Shown here piece after piece: positions 8,426 through 16,218 of a stretch of DNA of 64,000 nt; the first letter of the stretch is position 1; each line of letters opens with the position of its first letter. The notes under the pieces are model-generated. The model did no database searches, was not told where the DNA came from, and was given only the letters and a program-made list of their open reading frames with translations. The position numbers and the translations under genes were made by a program. The DNA is from Candidatus Gastranaerophilales bacterium (GTDB taxonomy: Bacteria > Cyanobacteriota > Vampirovibrionia > Gastranaerophilales > Gastranaerophilaceae), in NCBI GenBank assembly GCA_905234865.1, contig CAJOJE010000007.1, positions 20,954-84,953 on the forward strand. Reading direction: 5' to 3'.

Positions 8426-10822
8426 ATGAAAGTAGAAAAAATTAATTCGGCTTATAATTGCCGTAAGGATTTAGTCTTGGGCAAAAAAGCTCAAGCAGGT
8501 GTCGATAATTCACCTTTAAAAAATATCACCGAAATTTCAAATATATGCTATAAACCGATTTCTTTCGGAAGAACAATTCAAGAGCACAGGAGCTGGGGCG
8601 GAAGAATTGACCCTAAAACAAAAGAAGTAAGTTTTAAAATGTTTACTTTTCCCGATGCCAAAGGCGTAGATGTTCTTATATCGAAAGAAAATGAGGAAGA
8701 ACCTCTTGAAATTCCTATGGAAAACAAGGGTAAGGGCGTTTTTGAAGTAACAAACATATCCCCCGATATCGTAAAAAACGGGGACAGATATCAATTTAAA
8801 ATTACAAAATCAAACGATGAAACAGAAATCGTAAAAGACCCGTATTCCTTTAAACAAGAGGAATTAAACGGCGCTTCGACTTTGTATGACCAAAGTGAAT
8901 ACAAGTGGAAATACGATGAAGCTTGGAAGAAAAATCCAAACAGAATTACAAGAACTTCAAACGGTAAAGACGGTCATAAAAATGTTCGAGAATGCAGGAT
9001 TTATGCCGTAAGTCCCGATACAATTTCTGATGAAAGAAGCTATGAAGGCGTAATTCCCAAATTAAAGAAAATAAAAAGAAACGGATTTAACACCCTTGAA
9101 GTTATGCATGTGGAAAATGCCTGTGCATACAACTGGGGGTATGACGGTGTGGATAAATCTTCTCCGAGTAAATACTTAGGAGGTCCCGACCAATTAAAAA
9201 ATCTTGTCGATTCGGCTCACAAAGAAGGGTTAAATGTTGTGTTTGACGTTATTCCAAACCACATAGGACCCGATGGAAACCAATTATCAAAAACGGGACC
9301 ATATATAAAAGGTCCTAACGATTTTGGGGACGCTTTTAATTTTGAGGGCGATAATTCGGAACACGTCAGAGATTATATCGTAAATTCAATGATGAATTGG
9401 GTCGATAATTACCATGTCGACGGGTTAAGGCTCGATATGACAAAATATATGGAGTCTGATTACACCCTGAAAAATATTGCAGCCGATTTGAATTATCATT
9501 TTCCGGATTGTTTCACGATAGCGGAAGATTCAAGAGAAAATGTCGGATTAAGCGAAAATGACGCTCCCATTTGGAATGATGAAAGCCAGCTTCATGATAA
9601 AAGGGTTACAAATAAGCTCCGCCCCGAAGATTACGGCGAAGGAAAATCGGAAGCGGAGCATGCTAATGTCACCAAAAAGATTTTTGGAGATTACGGCGGA
9701 ATAGGCAGGCTGGGTATGGATTCGGAATGGGATTTCAGTTTTCATCACAGACTTGATGATATGTTTTATGATCCAAAAAATACCGATGATATGATTAATA
9801 CTTTAATGCAAGGTCAACATGCGGTAAAATACGTTATGAGCCATGATGAAATCGGAAACCATGAAGGTACGAGAAAAATTGCAAAAGCAATGGTTCCGAA
9901 ACTTGAATTAAATCAAAAATTATATTTGAATGATGACGATAAAAAAAGGACAAAAGAATTTGCAAAGCTAAAAAAATATAATCCTTCCCATGCGGAATAT
10001 ATCGTAAGCTGCCAAAAAGAACAATTGGCGGCGGAAGATATTGCAATTAAATTCCAAACGGGAGAATTGGATAAATATAAAACTAATAAATCAAATACAT
10101 ATTATGAAAATAAAGAAATAAACGATAAACTTCAAAAAGAAGTTTTAGACCCTTGGGGTATTCCAAAAGAGCTCGGAATTACATATTCAAAAATTCAAAG
10201 AGCATACGATAAAGCTTACAATCAGACTAAAATGGCACAAGCTTTCACCTTTGGCATACCGGGGCCAAAAATGGTATTTCAGGGGGACGAAAAGGCGGAT
10301 TTAACGCCGTTTAGATTTTTCAGAGAATTTGAATCCGTACCCGTTGAAGATTATCTGTATGTGGAAAAAGGTTATAAACCCGCAGAAGATGCGCTTGAAG
10401 CGTCAACTATGGGGCAATTAAAATATTCTAAACAAGGTTTATCTAAAATGAAGTCTTTTGAAAAATTAACAAAAGATTTAAACAAGGTAAATGAAAAAAA
10501 CTCGGCTTTAAGATTGGGATATATTAACGGAACCCATACCGTTAATCACCATGGTTCTTCTGTTGTAGGGTTATTGTCCGAAGATTTTGAAAACGGCAAT
10601 AAAGTATATACCGTAACGAATTTCAGCGATTTTTCCTATGATAAGGATTATGAAATTCAATTTCCCGAAGGAAAATGGAAAGAAGTTATAAATACCGAAA
10701 ATTCAAAATACGGCGGACAATCAAAATTTTTGAACGAAAAAACGGTGGAGTCGGACGGAAAAGAAAGTTCAAAAATAAGCCTCGGCGGATATTCAACGCT
10801 AATCTTTGAAAGAGTCGGTTAA
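8426..10822 (+). CDS. GH13 alpha-amylase/branching-type glycoside hydrolase with N-terminal beta-sandwich
   Basis: 798 residues. A ~45-residue N-terminal extension ends in ISFGRT. Then come a CBM48/E-set-like domain (~55-140) and a GH13 barrel. The four conserved regions are visible: DVIPNH (~275), GLRLDMTK with the nucleophile Asp ~336, FTIAEDS with the acid/base Glu ~366 and VMSHDE with the transition-state Asp ~474. The layout and YNWGYDG resemble branching and trehalohydrolase-type enzymes acting on alpha-glucans. About 100 extra Lys/Glu-rich residues separate SHDE from GIPGPKMVFQGDE (~608), a lineage-specific insertion. There is no conventional signal peptide. With the GH57, phosphorylase-like and glucokinase genes it suggests glycogen or starch turnover. 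The exact specificity is not determinable by eye. Confidence 0.85.
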   Translation: MKVEKINSAYNCRKDLVLGKKAQAGVDNSPLKNITEISNICYKPISFGRTIQEHRSWGGRIDPKTKEVSFKMFTFPDAKGVDVLISKENEEEPLEIPMENKGKGVFEVTNISPDIVKNGDRYQFKITKSNDETEIVKDPYSFKQEELNGASTLYDQSEYKWKYDEAWKKNPNRITRTSNGKDGHKNVRECRIYAVSPDTISDERSYEGVIPKLKKIKRNGFNTLEVMHVENACAYNWGYDGVDKSSPSKYLGGPDQLKNLVDSAHKEGLNVVFDVIPNHIGPDGNQLSKTGPYIKGPNDFGDAFNFEGDNSEHVRDYIVNSMMNWVDNYHVDGLRLDMTKYMESDYTLKNIAADLNYHFPDCFTIAEDSRENVGLSENDAPIWNDESQLHDKRVTNKLRPEDYGEGKSEAEHANVTKKIFGDYGGIGRLGMDSEWDFSFHHRLDDMFYDPKNTDDMINTLMQGQHAVKYVMSHDEIGNHEGTRKIAKAMVPKLELNQKLYLNDDDKKRTKEFAKLKKYNPSHAEYIVSCQKEQLAAEDIAIKFQTGELDKYKTNKSNTYYENKEINDKLQKEVLDPWGIPKELGITYSKIQRAYDKAYNQTKMAQAFTFGIPGPKMVFQGDEKADLTPFRFFREFESVPVEDYLYVEKGYKPAEDALEASTMGQLKYSKQGLSKMKSFEKLTKDLNKVNEKNSALRLGYINGTHTVNHHGSSVVGLLSEDFENGNKVYTVTNFSDFSYDKDYEIQFPEGKWKEVINTENSKYGGQSKFLNEKTVESDGKESSKISLGGYSTLIFERVG

Positions 10823-10837
10823 AATTATTTTTCAATT

Positions 10838-10873
10838 AAAAAACGCTTCCCGTAAAATAAGGAAGCGTTTTTT
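10838..10873. terminator. Bidirectional terminator between GH13 gene and HU
   Basis: A 13-bp perfect stem AAAAAACGCTTCC / GGAAGCGTTTTTT around a 10-nt loop sits between convergent genes and has a T-run on both strands. Confidence 0.9.
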
Positions 10874-10888
10874 AATTCTTTATAAAAC

Positions 10889-11167
10889 TTATTTTTTATT
10901 AACAAGTTCTTTGAATTTTTTACCTGCTGAGAATGCGGGAACTGTTTTTGCGGCAATTTTAATTTCTTTTCCCGTTTGAGGATTTCTTCCCGTTCTTGCA
11001 GCTCTTTTTCTTGATTCAAAAGTACCGAAACCTACCAAAGTAACTTTTTGACCTTTTGAAACCGATTTTTGAACTGTTTCAATGAAGCCGTTTAAAACTT
11101 CGGTAGCTTCTTTTTGTGTAACTTTTGCTTTTTTTGCAACTTCTTGTACTAATTCTTCTTTGTTCAT
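10889..11167 (-). CDS. hup: HU-family nucleoid DNA-binding protein
   Basis: 92 residues from the ATG at 11167, starting MNKEELVQEVAKKAKVTQ; the helical body, GFGTFESRKRAARTGRNPQT (beta arm with the intercalating RNP motif) and a C-terminal helix are all present and the length is exactly that of the family. It bends and compacts DNA as a dimer. The frame is open further upstream, but AAAGGGG 8-9 nt before this ATG and a strong promoter ending ~28 nt before it fix the start here. Confidence 0.95.
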   Translation of the reverse strand: MNKEELVQEVAKKAKVTQKEATEVLNGFIETVQKSVSKGQKVTLVGFGTFESRKRAARTGRNPQTGKEIKIAAKTVPAFSAGKKFKELVNKK

Positions 11168-11194
11168 CGTGGAACCCCTTTCTATATATGCCCG

Positions 11195-11223
11195 ATTATA
11201 TTGGATAATAAGGTTTTTGGCAA
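11195..11223 (-). promoter_or_regulatory. HU gene promoter
   Basis: On the minus strand TTGCCA (11223-11218), 17 nt, TATAAT (11200-11195): near-consensus sigma-70. The predicted start at ~11188 leaves a ~20-nt leader with a Shine-Dalgarno. Confidence 0.8.
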
Positions 11224-11274
11224 GTTTTTTCTTAAAAATATACAAAAGTTATACTATTTTTATTAAAAAATTGT

Positions 11275-11280
11275 TATAAT
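11275..11280 (+). promoter_or_regulatory. -10 box giving a leaderless transcript
   Basis: A perfect TATAAT followed by exactly 6 nt (TAGAAT) and the ATG at 11287. By standard geometry +1 falls on the A of the ATG. There is no room for a Shine-Dalgarno. Confidence 0.6.
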
Positions 11281-11286
11281 TAGAAT

Positions 11287-11634
11287 ATGGCAAATTTAAG
11301 GTGGTATGATAAAGACAGGTACTTGAGCGCATTTATGACGTTGTTGGAGAATTTGCCCGAGGACGTTCAAACCGGCGTGGCGCTTGATGTTTTGGATGAA
11401 ATACCCAAAATCATCAATAGCGACTGTGATAAATTTATGGAACTTGTTGAAAACCATGACCCTAAAAAGTATCAACGTTGGTATGACCAAAATGAAAACC
11501 TCCATAAGGTTTTTGAAGCAATCAGGCAGTTAAACGAAACGGAACGAGAAAGTTTGTATGTAAGTATTTCAAACATCATGCAGCAAAATACCGAATTGAA
11601 TTTAGTTAATCTCAAAATAAAAGGTAATGAATAA
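11287..11634 (+). CDS. Small protein of unknown function
   Basis: 115 residues, helical and acidic, starting MANLRWYDKDRYLSAFMTLL. It has no signal peptide, membrane segment or recognisable domain. The motif WYDKDRYL at the start and RWYDQNENLHKVFEAI in the middle suggest an internal repeat-like pattern. It overlaps the following SDR gene by 8 nt, so the two are translationally coupled. It is expressed from a TATAAT box placed 6 nt before the ATG. The ORF is convincing because of the coupling and promoter; the function is unknown. Confidence 0.7.
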   Translation: MANLRWYDKDRYLSAFMTLLENLPEDVQTGVALDVLDEIPKIINSDCDKFMELVENHDPKKYQRWYDQNENLHKVFEAIRQLNETERESLYVSISNIMQQNTELNLVNLKIKGNE

Positions 11635-12328
11635 AAAAGTCTTAATAACGGGTTCAACTTCAGGCATAGGCAAGGTTACATACGATATACTCATAAAAGC
11701 GGGGTATAAAGTCTTTCAAACAGGAAGCAGAAAGGCGGATTTTGAAAATTATTTTCAAGCCGATCTTTCAAATTTAGATAACGCCAAAAATCTTTCTTTG
11801 TACATAAAAGAAAATTTTGGCGATATTGACATACTTATAAATAACGCAGGTGCATACCTGTATTCCCCGATTGAAAAAGTTACGAAGGAAGATATCGAAA
11901 AGTATTTTAATTTGAATTTTTTATCTCATTATTATTTAACAACGCTTTTTGTTCCCAAAATGAAAGAAAAAAAATGGGGAAGAATTATAAATATATCCTC
12001 TATTTCGGGAGTCTTGGGAGAAGCAAACGCAAGCCTTTATTCTTCTTCAAAATCCGCATTCTACGGTTTTTCAAAAGCTCTTGCACTTGAACTTGCGCAA
12101 TACAACATAACCGTAAATTCCATTTCTCCGGGGTGGGTTGAAACTCCATTGGCTGAAAACGCTTTATCTAAAGAAGAAAAAGATGAAATACTTGATATCG
12201 TTCCTCAAAAAAGGTTTGTTGAGCCGTCTGAAATCGGAAATCTTATTTTATATTTAATCTCCGATAATGCAAAAGGCATAACGGGGCAAAACATCAATCT
12301 TTGTGCGGGTTTAACCTGCGGGTGTTAA
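11627..12328 (+). CDS. Short-chain dehydrogenase/reductase, FabG-like
   Basis: A 233-residue Rossmann-fold oxidoreductase. It has TGSTSGIG (cofactor loop), ADLSN, NNAG, NISSISG with the catalytic Ser, YSSSK with the catalytic Tyr and Lys, and PGWVETPL after the active site. This classical SDR pattern fits FabG-type 3-oxoacyl-ACP reductases (NADPH), but many SDRs with other substrates look alike. The isolated position (not with fab genes) leaves the substrate open. It overlaps the small gene upstream by 8 nt and its end overlaps convergent thiL by 4 nt. Confidence 0.85.
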   Translation: MNKKVLITGSTSGIGKVTYDILIKAGYKVFQTGSRKADFENYFQADLSNLDNAKNLSLYIKENFGDIDILINNAGAYLYSPIEKVTKEDIEKYFNLNFLSHYYLTTLFVPKMKEKKWGRIINISSISGVLGEANASLYSSSKSAFYGFSKALALELAQYNITVNSISPGWVETPLAENALSKEEKDEILDIVPQKRFVEPSEIGNLILYLISDNAKGITGQNINLCAGLTCGC

Positions 12329-13215
12329 GAATTTCGGAAATGGTCAAAACTTTTATATTCATCTAAAATAACCCCATCCATTATTATTTTATTTTCTTTT
12401 GTCGCATGACCTATTTGAATTAATCCGAGTTTATCCGCTAAGGGTTTATCTTTCGGGTCTAAACATATTAAAAGTCCGTAGTCTTCTCCGCCAAACAAAA
12501 CAAGCTCTTTATCATCAATTCTTTTTTCGATTTTGTCATATTCAAAGTTAAATCCGACGTTACTTTCTTTTGAAATACGGTATATCGCATCATATAAACC
12601 ATCCGATGTATCCATCATGGAATACGGATAATTTGTGTTATTTGCAATTTCTTTTGAAATATTCGGGTATAACTTTGGTTCAATGTGTGCTTTTATAAAT
12701 TCGTTATTTTTATCTTTTATGCCCGAAAGTAAAAGCTGAAGTCCTTTTGCGCTTGAACCCGTTATTCCTTTAAGATAAAGATAGTCGCCTTCTTTTGCGG
12801 TTTTTCTCGATGAAATTTGTTTTAAGCCGTATCCCATTATGCAGATTGAAACGGTTATTTTATCTCCGCCCGTTAAATCCCCGCCTATGACTTTTATTTT
12901 GTATTTGTTACAAGTACAATTCAATCCTTCATAAAATTCTTTTATAAAAGTTTCATCTAAATTGCCCGATAGAGAAATTGTTAAATATTTCGGCTCTCCT
13001 CCGCCCGATAAAATATCCGATATATTAACAAGAGCCGATTTTTTCCCGAGTTCAAACGGAGTGAAGTAATCTAATTTAAAATGAACATCCTCCACTAAAG
13101 TATCCTGCGATACAAGAAGATTTAATTCTTTTAAATAAGCGCAATCATTCCCTAAATATGAATTATCGGAAAGCGTTTCGTTTATTATTTTTAAAAATAA
13201 TGTTTCTTTATTCAT
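12325..13215 (-). CDS. thiL: Thiamine-monophosphate kinase
   Basis: 296 residues of the PurM/ThiL fold. It phosphorylates thiamine monophosphate to thiamine pyrophosphate with ATP, the last step of the pathway. Diagnostic segments: GNDCAYLK near the N-terminus, SQDTLVEDVHF (metal/ATP-binding acidic residues), LGKKSALVNISDILSGG, VIGGDLTGGDKI, MMDTSDGLYDA and LFGGEDYGLL near the C-terminus. Slightly shorter than E. coli ThiL but complete. Its start lies 8 nt inside the end of aroQ, so the two are co-translated. No other thiamine gene is nearby. Confidence 0.92.
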   Translation of the reverse strand: MNKETLFLKIINETLSDNSYLGNDCAYLKELNLLVSQDTLVEDVHFKLDYFTPFELGKKSALVNISDILSGGGEPKYLTISLSGNLDETFIKEFYEGLNCTCNKYKIKVIGGDLTGGDKITVSICIMGYGLKQISSRKTAKEGDYLYLKGITGSSAKGLQLLLSGIKDKNNEFIKAHIEPKLYPNISKEIANNTNYPYSMMDTSDGLYDAIYRISKESNVGFNFEYDKIEKRIDDKELVLFGGEDYGLLICLDPKDKPLADKLGLIQIGHATKENKIIMDGVILDEYKSFDHFRNS

Positions 13216-13642
13216 TTATATAATTATATAACCCGAATAATGCCATTTTGTAACTGTCTTTTTTAAAGCCCGAAACTTGTCCTATACACCCTTCTATCGT
13301 GTAGGATTTTTGTCTGAACGAATCTCTTGAATTAACATTTGTCAGATGAACTTCAACGGTCGGGATTTTTACCGCCTTTAGAGCGTCCAAAATAGCGATT
13401 GAAGTGTGCGTATAAGCGGCGGGGTTAATTATTATGCCGTCTTTATCCATTGAATTTTGAATTTTGGAAACAATTTCTCCTTCGATATTTGATTGATAAA
13501 ATTCAAGCTCAACATCTTTAAAATTTTTTGAATATTCGATTAATTCTTTTTCTATGTCTAAAAGTGTTACCCTGCCGTAAATTTCAGGTTCTCTTATTCC
13601 GAGCATGTTTAAATTGGGACCGTTTATTACTAAAATTTTCAT
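13208..13642 (-). CDS. aroQ: 3-dehydroquinate dehydratase, type II
   Basis: 144 residues, the usual size. It catalyses dehydration of 3-dehydroquinate to 3-dehydroshikimate in the shikimate pathway, as a dodecamer in the family. GPNLNMLGIREPEIYG contains the catalytic Tyr22 and the lid Arg17; NPAAYTHTSIAILDAL and VEVHLTNVNSRDSFR carry the substrate-binding and catalytic residues. An AGAGG sequence precedes the ATG and TACAAT lies further upstream. First gene of the aroQ-thiL operon; it feeds chorismate to the tryptophan genes of this window. Confidence 0.95.
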   Translation of the reverse strand: MKILVINGPNLNMLGIREPEIYGRVTLLDIEKELIEYSKNFKDVELEFYQSNIEGEIVSKIQNSMDKDGIIINPAAYTHTSIAILDALKAVKIPTVEVHLTNVNSRDSFRQKSYTIEGCIGQVSGFKKDSYKMALFGLYNYINE

Positions 13643-13727
13643 TTCTTATACCTCTTTTGATTATTGTACAATATTTTTCCAAAAATACTATAATTTTGAA
13701 TGAAAAATACAATCTTTTGTCAATCTA

Positions 13728-13736
13728 TGATAAAAT
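13728..13736 (+). promoter_or_regulatory. Extended -10 giving a leaderless transcript for helicase 1
   Basis: TG-A-TAAAAT with the -10 hexamer at 13731-13736, then 6 nt (TTATAT) and the ATG at 13743. Confidence 0.55.
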
Positions 13737-13742
13737 TTATAT

Positions 13743-16061
13743 ATGATTGGATTTGATTTTGAACTTGATGATTTTCAAAAAGAAGCAATTGATTTTATCA
13801 AAGAAGGTAAATCGGTTGTAGTCTGCGCTCCGACGGGCGCAGGGAAAACTTGTATTGCAGAAGCCGCTATTCAATTGGCTTTAGAAAATAACCGAAGAAT
13901 TTTTTATACAACCCCTCTAAAAGCCTTATCCAATCAAAAATACTATGATTTTTCAAAAAAATACGGCTCTGAGAATACGGGGCTTTTAACGGGCGATACT
14001 TCTATAAACAGAAGTGCAAAAATTGTTATAATGACAACCGAAGTTTTCAGAAATATGCTCTACGGAACAACTTTCGGTACGGTCGGGGATAATTTAAAAG
14101 ATGTTAAATATGTCGTTCTTGATGAAGTTCATTATATGAACGACGAATCAAGAGGCACCGTTTGGGAAGAAAGCATTATTTATTGTCCCGTTAATATTCA
14201 GCTTATTGCACTTTCTGCTACGGTTCAAAATTCTAAGCAATTAACGGATTGGATAAATACGGTTCATTCCGATACAAGAAACGTATATACGGATTTTCGC
14301 CCCGTACCTTTAAGGTTTTTTTATTATGATTCTTCAAAACCGAATACGGTTTTACCGCTGCTTACCCCTTCGGGCGGTTTGAACACAAAAATTCGTCCCG
14401 AATCAAGGTATAAATATTTTAATGCAAAAGCAAGACCGAAAAACCCCATGCTTGACATAATAGGCGTTTTAAAAGAAAAAGAAATGCTTCCCTGTATATA
14501 CTTTACTTTTTCAAGAAAAAAATGCGACGAAAATGCTCAACTGTGTGCAAAAGCGGAAATTTTGACTTATGAAGAAACAAAAGAAATAGAATTTGCGATT
14601 GATGAATATTTAAAGGAAAATCTTTATTTATACGGAAATCCCGTTTTAGAGATAATCAAAAAAGGCGTTGCTCCTCACCATGCAGGGCTTTTGCCCGGGC
14701 TTAAAAATTTAATAGAAAGGCTTTTTCAAAAAGGGCTCATTAAGGTTGTTTTTGCAACGGAAACTCTTGCTGCGGGAATTAACATGCCTGCAAGAACAAC
14801 GATTATAAGCTCCATTTCAAAAAGAACGGATGACGGGCACAGGCTTTTAACGGCAAACGAGTTCCTTCAAATGTCGGGCAGAGCAGGCAGGCGAGGCATG
14901 GATGAGATTGGGTATGTCGTAATAATAGGAACTCCTTTTCAAACGCCCGAAGAGGTATATAATCTTGCGACGAGTTCTTCAAATCCTTTAGAAAGTAAGT
15001 TTGAACCTTGTTATTCAATGGTTTTGAATTTATTGCAAAGATTCAGTTTAGATGAAGCAAAAGAATTAATTTTAAAAACTTTCGGGTATTTTTCTTCAAC
15101 GGAAAGATTATCTCCGCTTTTATCGGAGCTTGAAAGGTATGAAGAAAATATAGACGAGATGAAAAAATTCAAATGCGATTACAATTTAACCGCAGATGAT
15201 ATGAGAGAATTTATTAAATATAAAAACCTTTATATTGAATACAGAACAACTCTGAAAACTTTAAGAAGGCAAAATAAAAAAGGCGGTTACAGAGAAGATA
15301 TCGAAGCGTTTGCAAAGAAAACAAAGGACATTTTGAGAAAGTTTGAAATGTTCGGGTGTAATAATTGCAGAGTTTATAAAAAACACAGGAAAGAACTTGA
15401 GCTGATTTCACGCTATGAAAAGAAAATAAGAACCCTTAAAAAAGAAATCGGTTTTCAAAAGGATGTTTATTGGCAAAAATTCCTTGCCCATAAGAAAATA
15501 CTTGAAATAACGGGTAACTTAAAAGACGATTTTCCGACTGATATCGGAAAAATTACAATGGGTTTAAGATGTGAAAACGAACTTTACATATCGGAAATTT
15601 TAAAATCGGGAATTTTAAGTAATTTAACGACGGTTGAACTTGCCTCAGTTGTTTGCGCTCTTTCAAGCGAAGAAGTAAGAAATAAGGAAAATACCGTTTT
15701 AACTCCGCCTTGTGCTAATGTCAGAAAAGCTTTATCCAAAATTAAAGAAATAAAAAGACGGGTTTTTCTTCTCGAGAGAGATTATAAACTTGAAAACCAA
15801 ATGAATTTACATTCTCATTTTTCATCAATCATGGAAAAATGGGTTTCAAGCAATCTTAATGCGGAAAATGACCCGATTAACACATGGAACGAGATTTTTC
15901 GGGAAACCGAATTTTCGGAAGGTGATATTGTAAGAACGTTTAAAAGAACGGTTGATCTTTTGAGGCAATTTACTCTTATAGAGGGGGTTGACCCTGCACT
16001 TGTCGAAAATGCGAAAGAAGCAATTAAAGCAATAAATCGTGAGCCTGTTAATATCGAATAG
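13743..16061 (+). CDS. Ski2/Mtr4-like superfamily 2 RNA helicase
   Basis: 772 residues. RecA1: Walker A APTGAGKT (~29-36), TTPLKALSNQK (Ia), TGDTSINR, DEVHYM (II, ~126), LSATV (III). RecA2: HHAGLLPG, FATETLAAGINMPAR (V) and QMSGRAGRRG (VI). A long helical region with a DSHCT-like C-terminus follows (LASVVCALSSEE, DIVRTFKRTVDLLRQ). Eukaryotic Ski2/Mtr4 proteins unwind RNA for the exosome; bacterial homologues occur in cyanobacteria and actinobacteria, role less clear but probably RNA turnover or rRNA maturation. It is complete and motif-perfect. A divergent longer paralogue lies at 58668-61211. The gene is alone, with a leaderless-type promoter. Confidence 0.9.
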   Translation: MIGFDFELDDFQKEAIDFIKEGKSVVVCAPTGAGKTCIAEAAIQLALENNRRIFYTTPLKALSNQKYYDFSKKYGSENTGLLTGDTSINRSAKIVIMTTEVFRNMLYGTTFGTVGDNLKDVKYVVLDEVHYMNDESRGTVWEESIIYCPVNIQLIALSATVQNSKQLTDWINTVHSDTRNVYTDFRPVPLRFFYYDSSKPNTVLPLLTPSGGLNTKIRPESRYKYFNAKARPKNPMLDIIGVLKEKEMLPCIYFTFSRKKCDENAQLCAKAEILTYEETKEIEFAIDEYLKENLYLYGNPVLEIIKKGVAPHHAGLLPGLKNLIERLFQKGLIKVVFATETLAAGINMPARTTIISSISKRTDDGHRLLTANEFLQMSGRAGRRGMDEIGYVVIIGTPFQTPEEVYNLATSSSNPLESKFEPCYSMVLNLLQRFSLDEAKELILKTFGYFSSTERLSPLLSELERYEENIDEMKKFKCDYNLTADDMREFIKYKNLYIEYRTTLKTLRRQNKKGGYREDIEAFAKKTKDILRKFEMFGCNNCRVYKKHRKELELISRYEKKIRTLKKEIGFQKDVYWQKFLAHKKILEITGNLKDDFPTDIGKITMGLRCENELYISEILKSGILSNLTTVELASVVCALSSEEVRNKENTVLTPPCANVRKALSKIKEIKRRVFLLERDYKLENQMNLHSHFSSIMEKWVSSNLNAENDPINTWNEIFRETEFSEGDIVRTFKRTVDLLRQFTLIEGVDPALVENAKEAIKAINREPVNIE

Positions 16062-16218
16062 TTTATTAACAAATATTAAGAATTGCATAAAGTTATTTTT
16101 TGTTTTTGTTATAATTGGAAACTGAATAAATAATACAAAAGAATTAGTTACAAAGTAATATTTTTTCTTTTTGTGTTATTATATATGAGAGAGTATTCAA
16201 AGAAAAAGGAAAATTACT

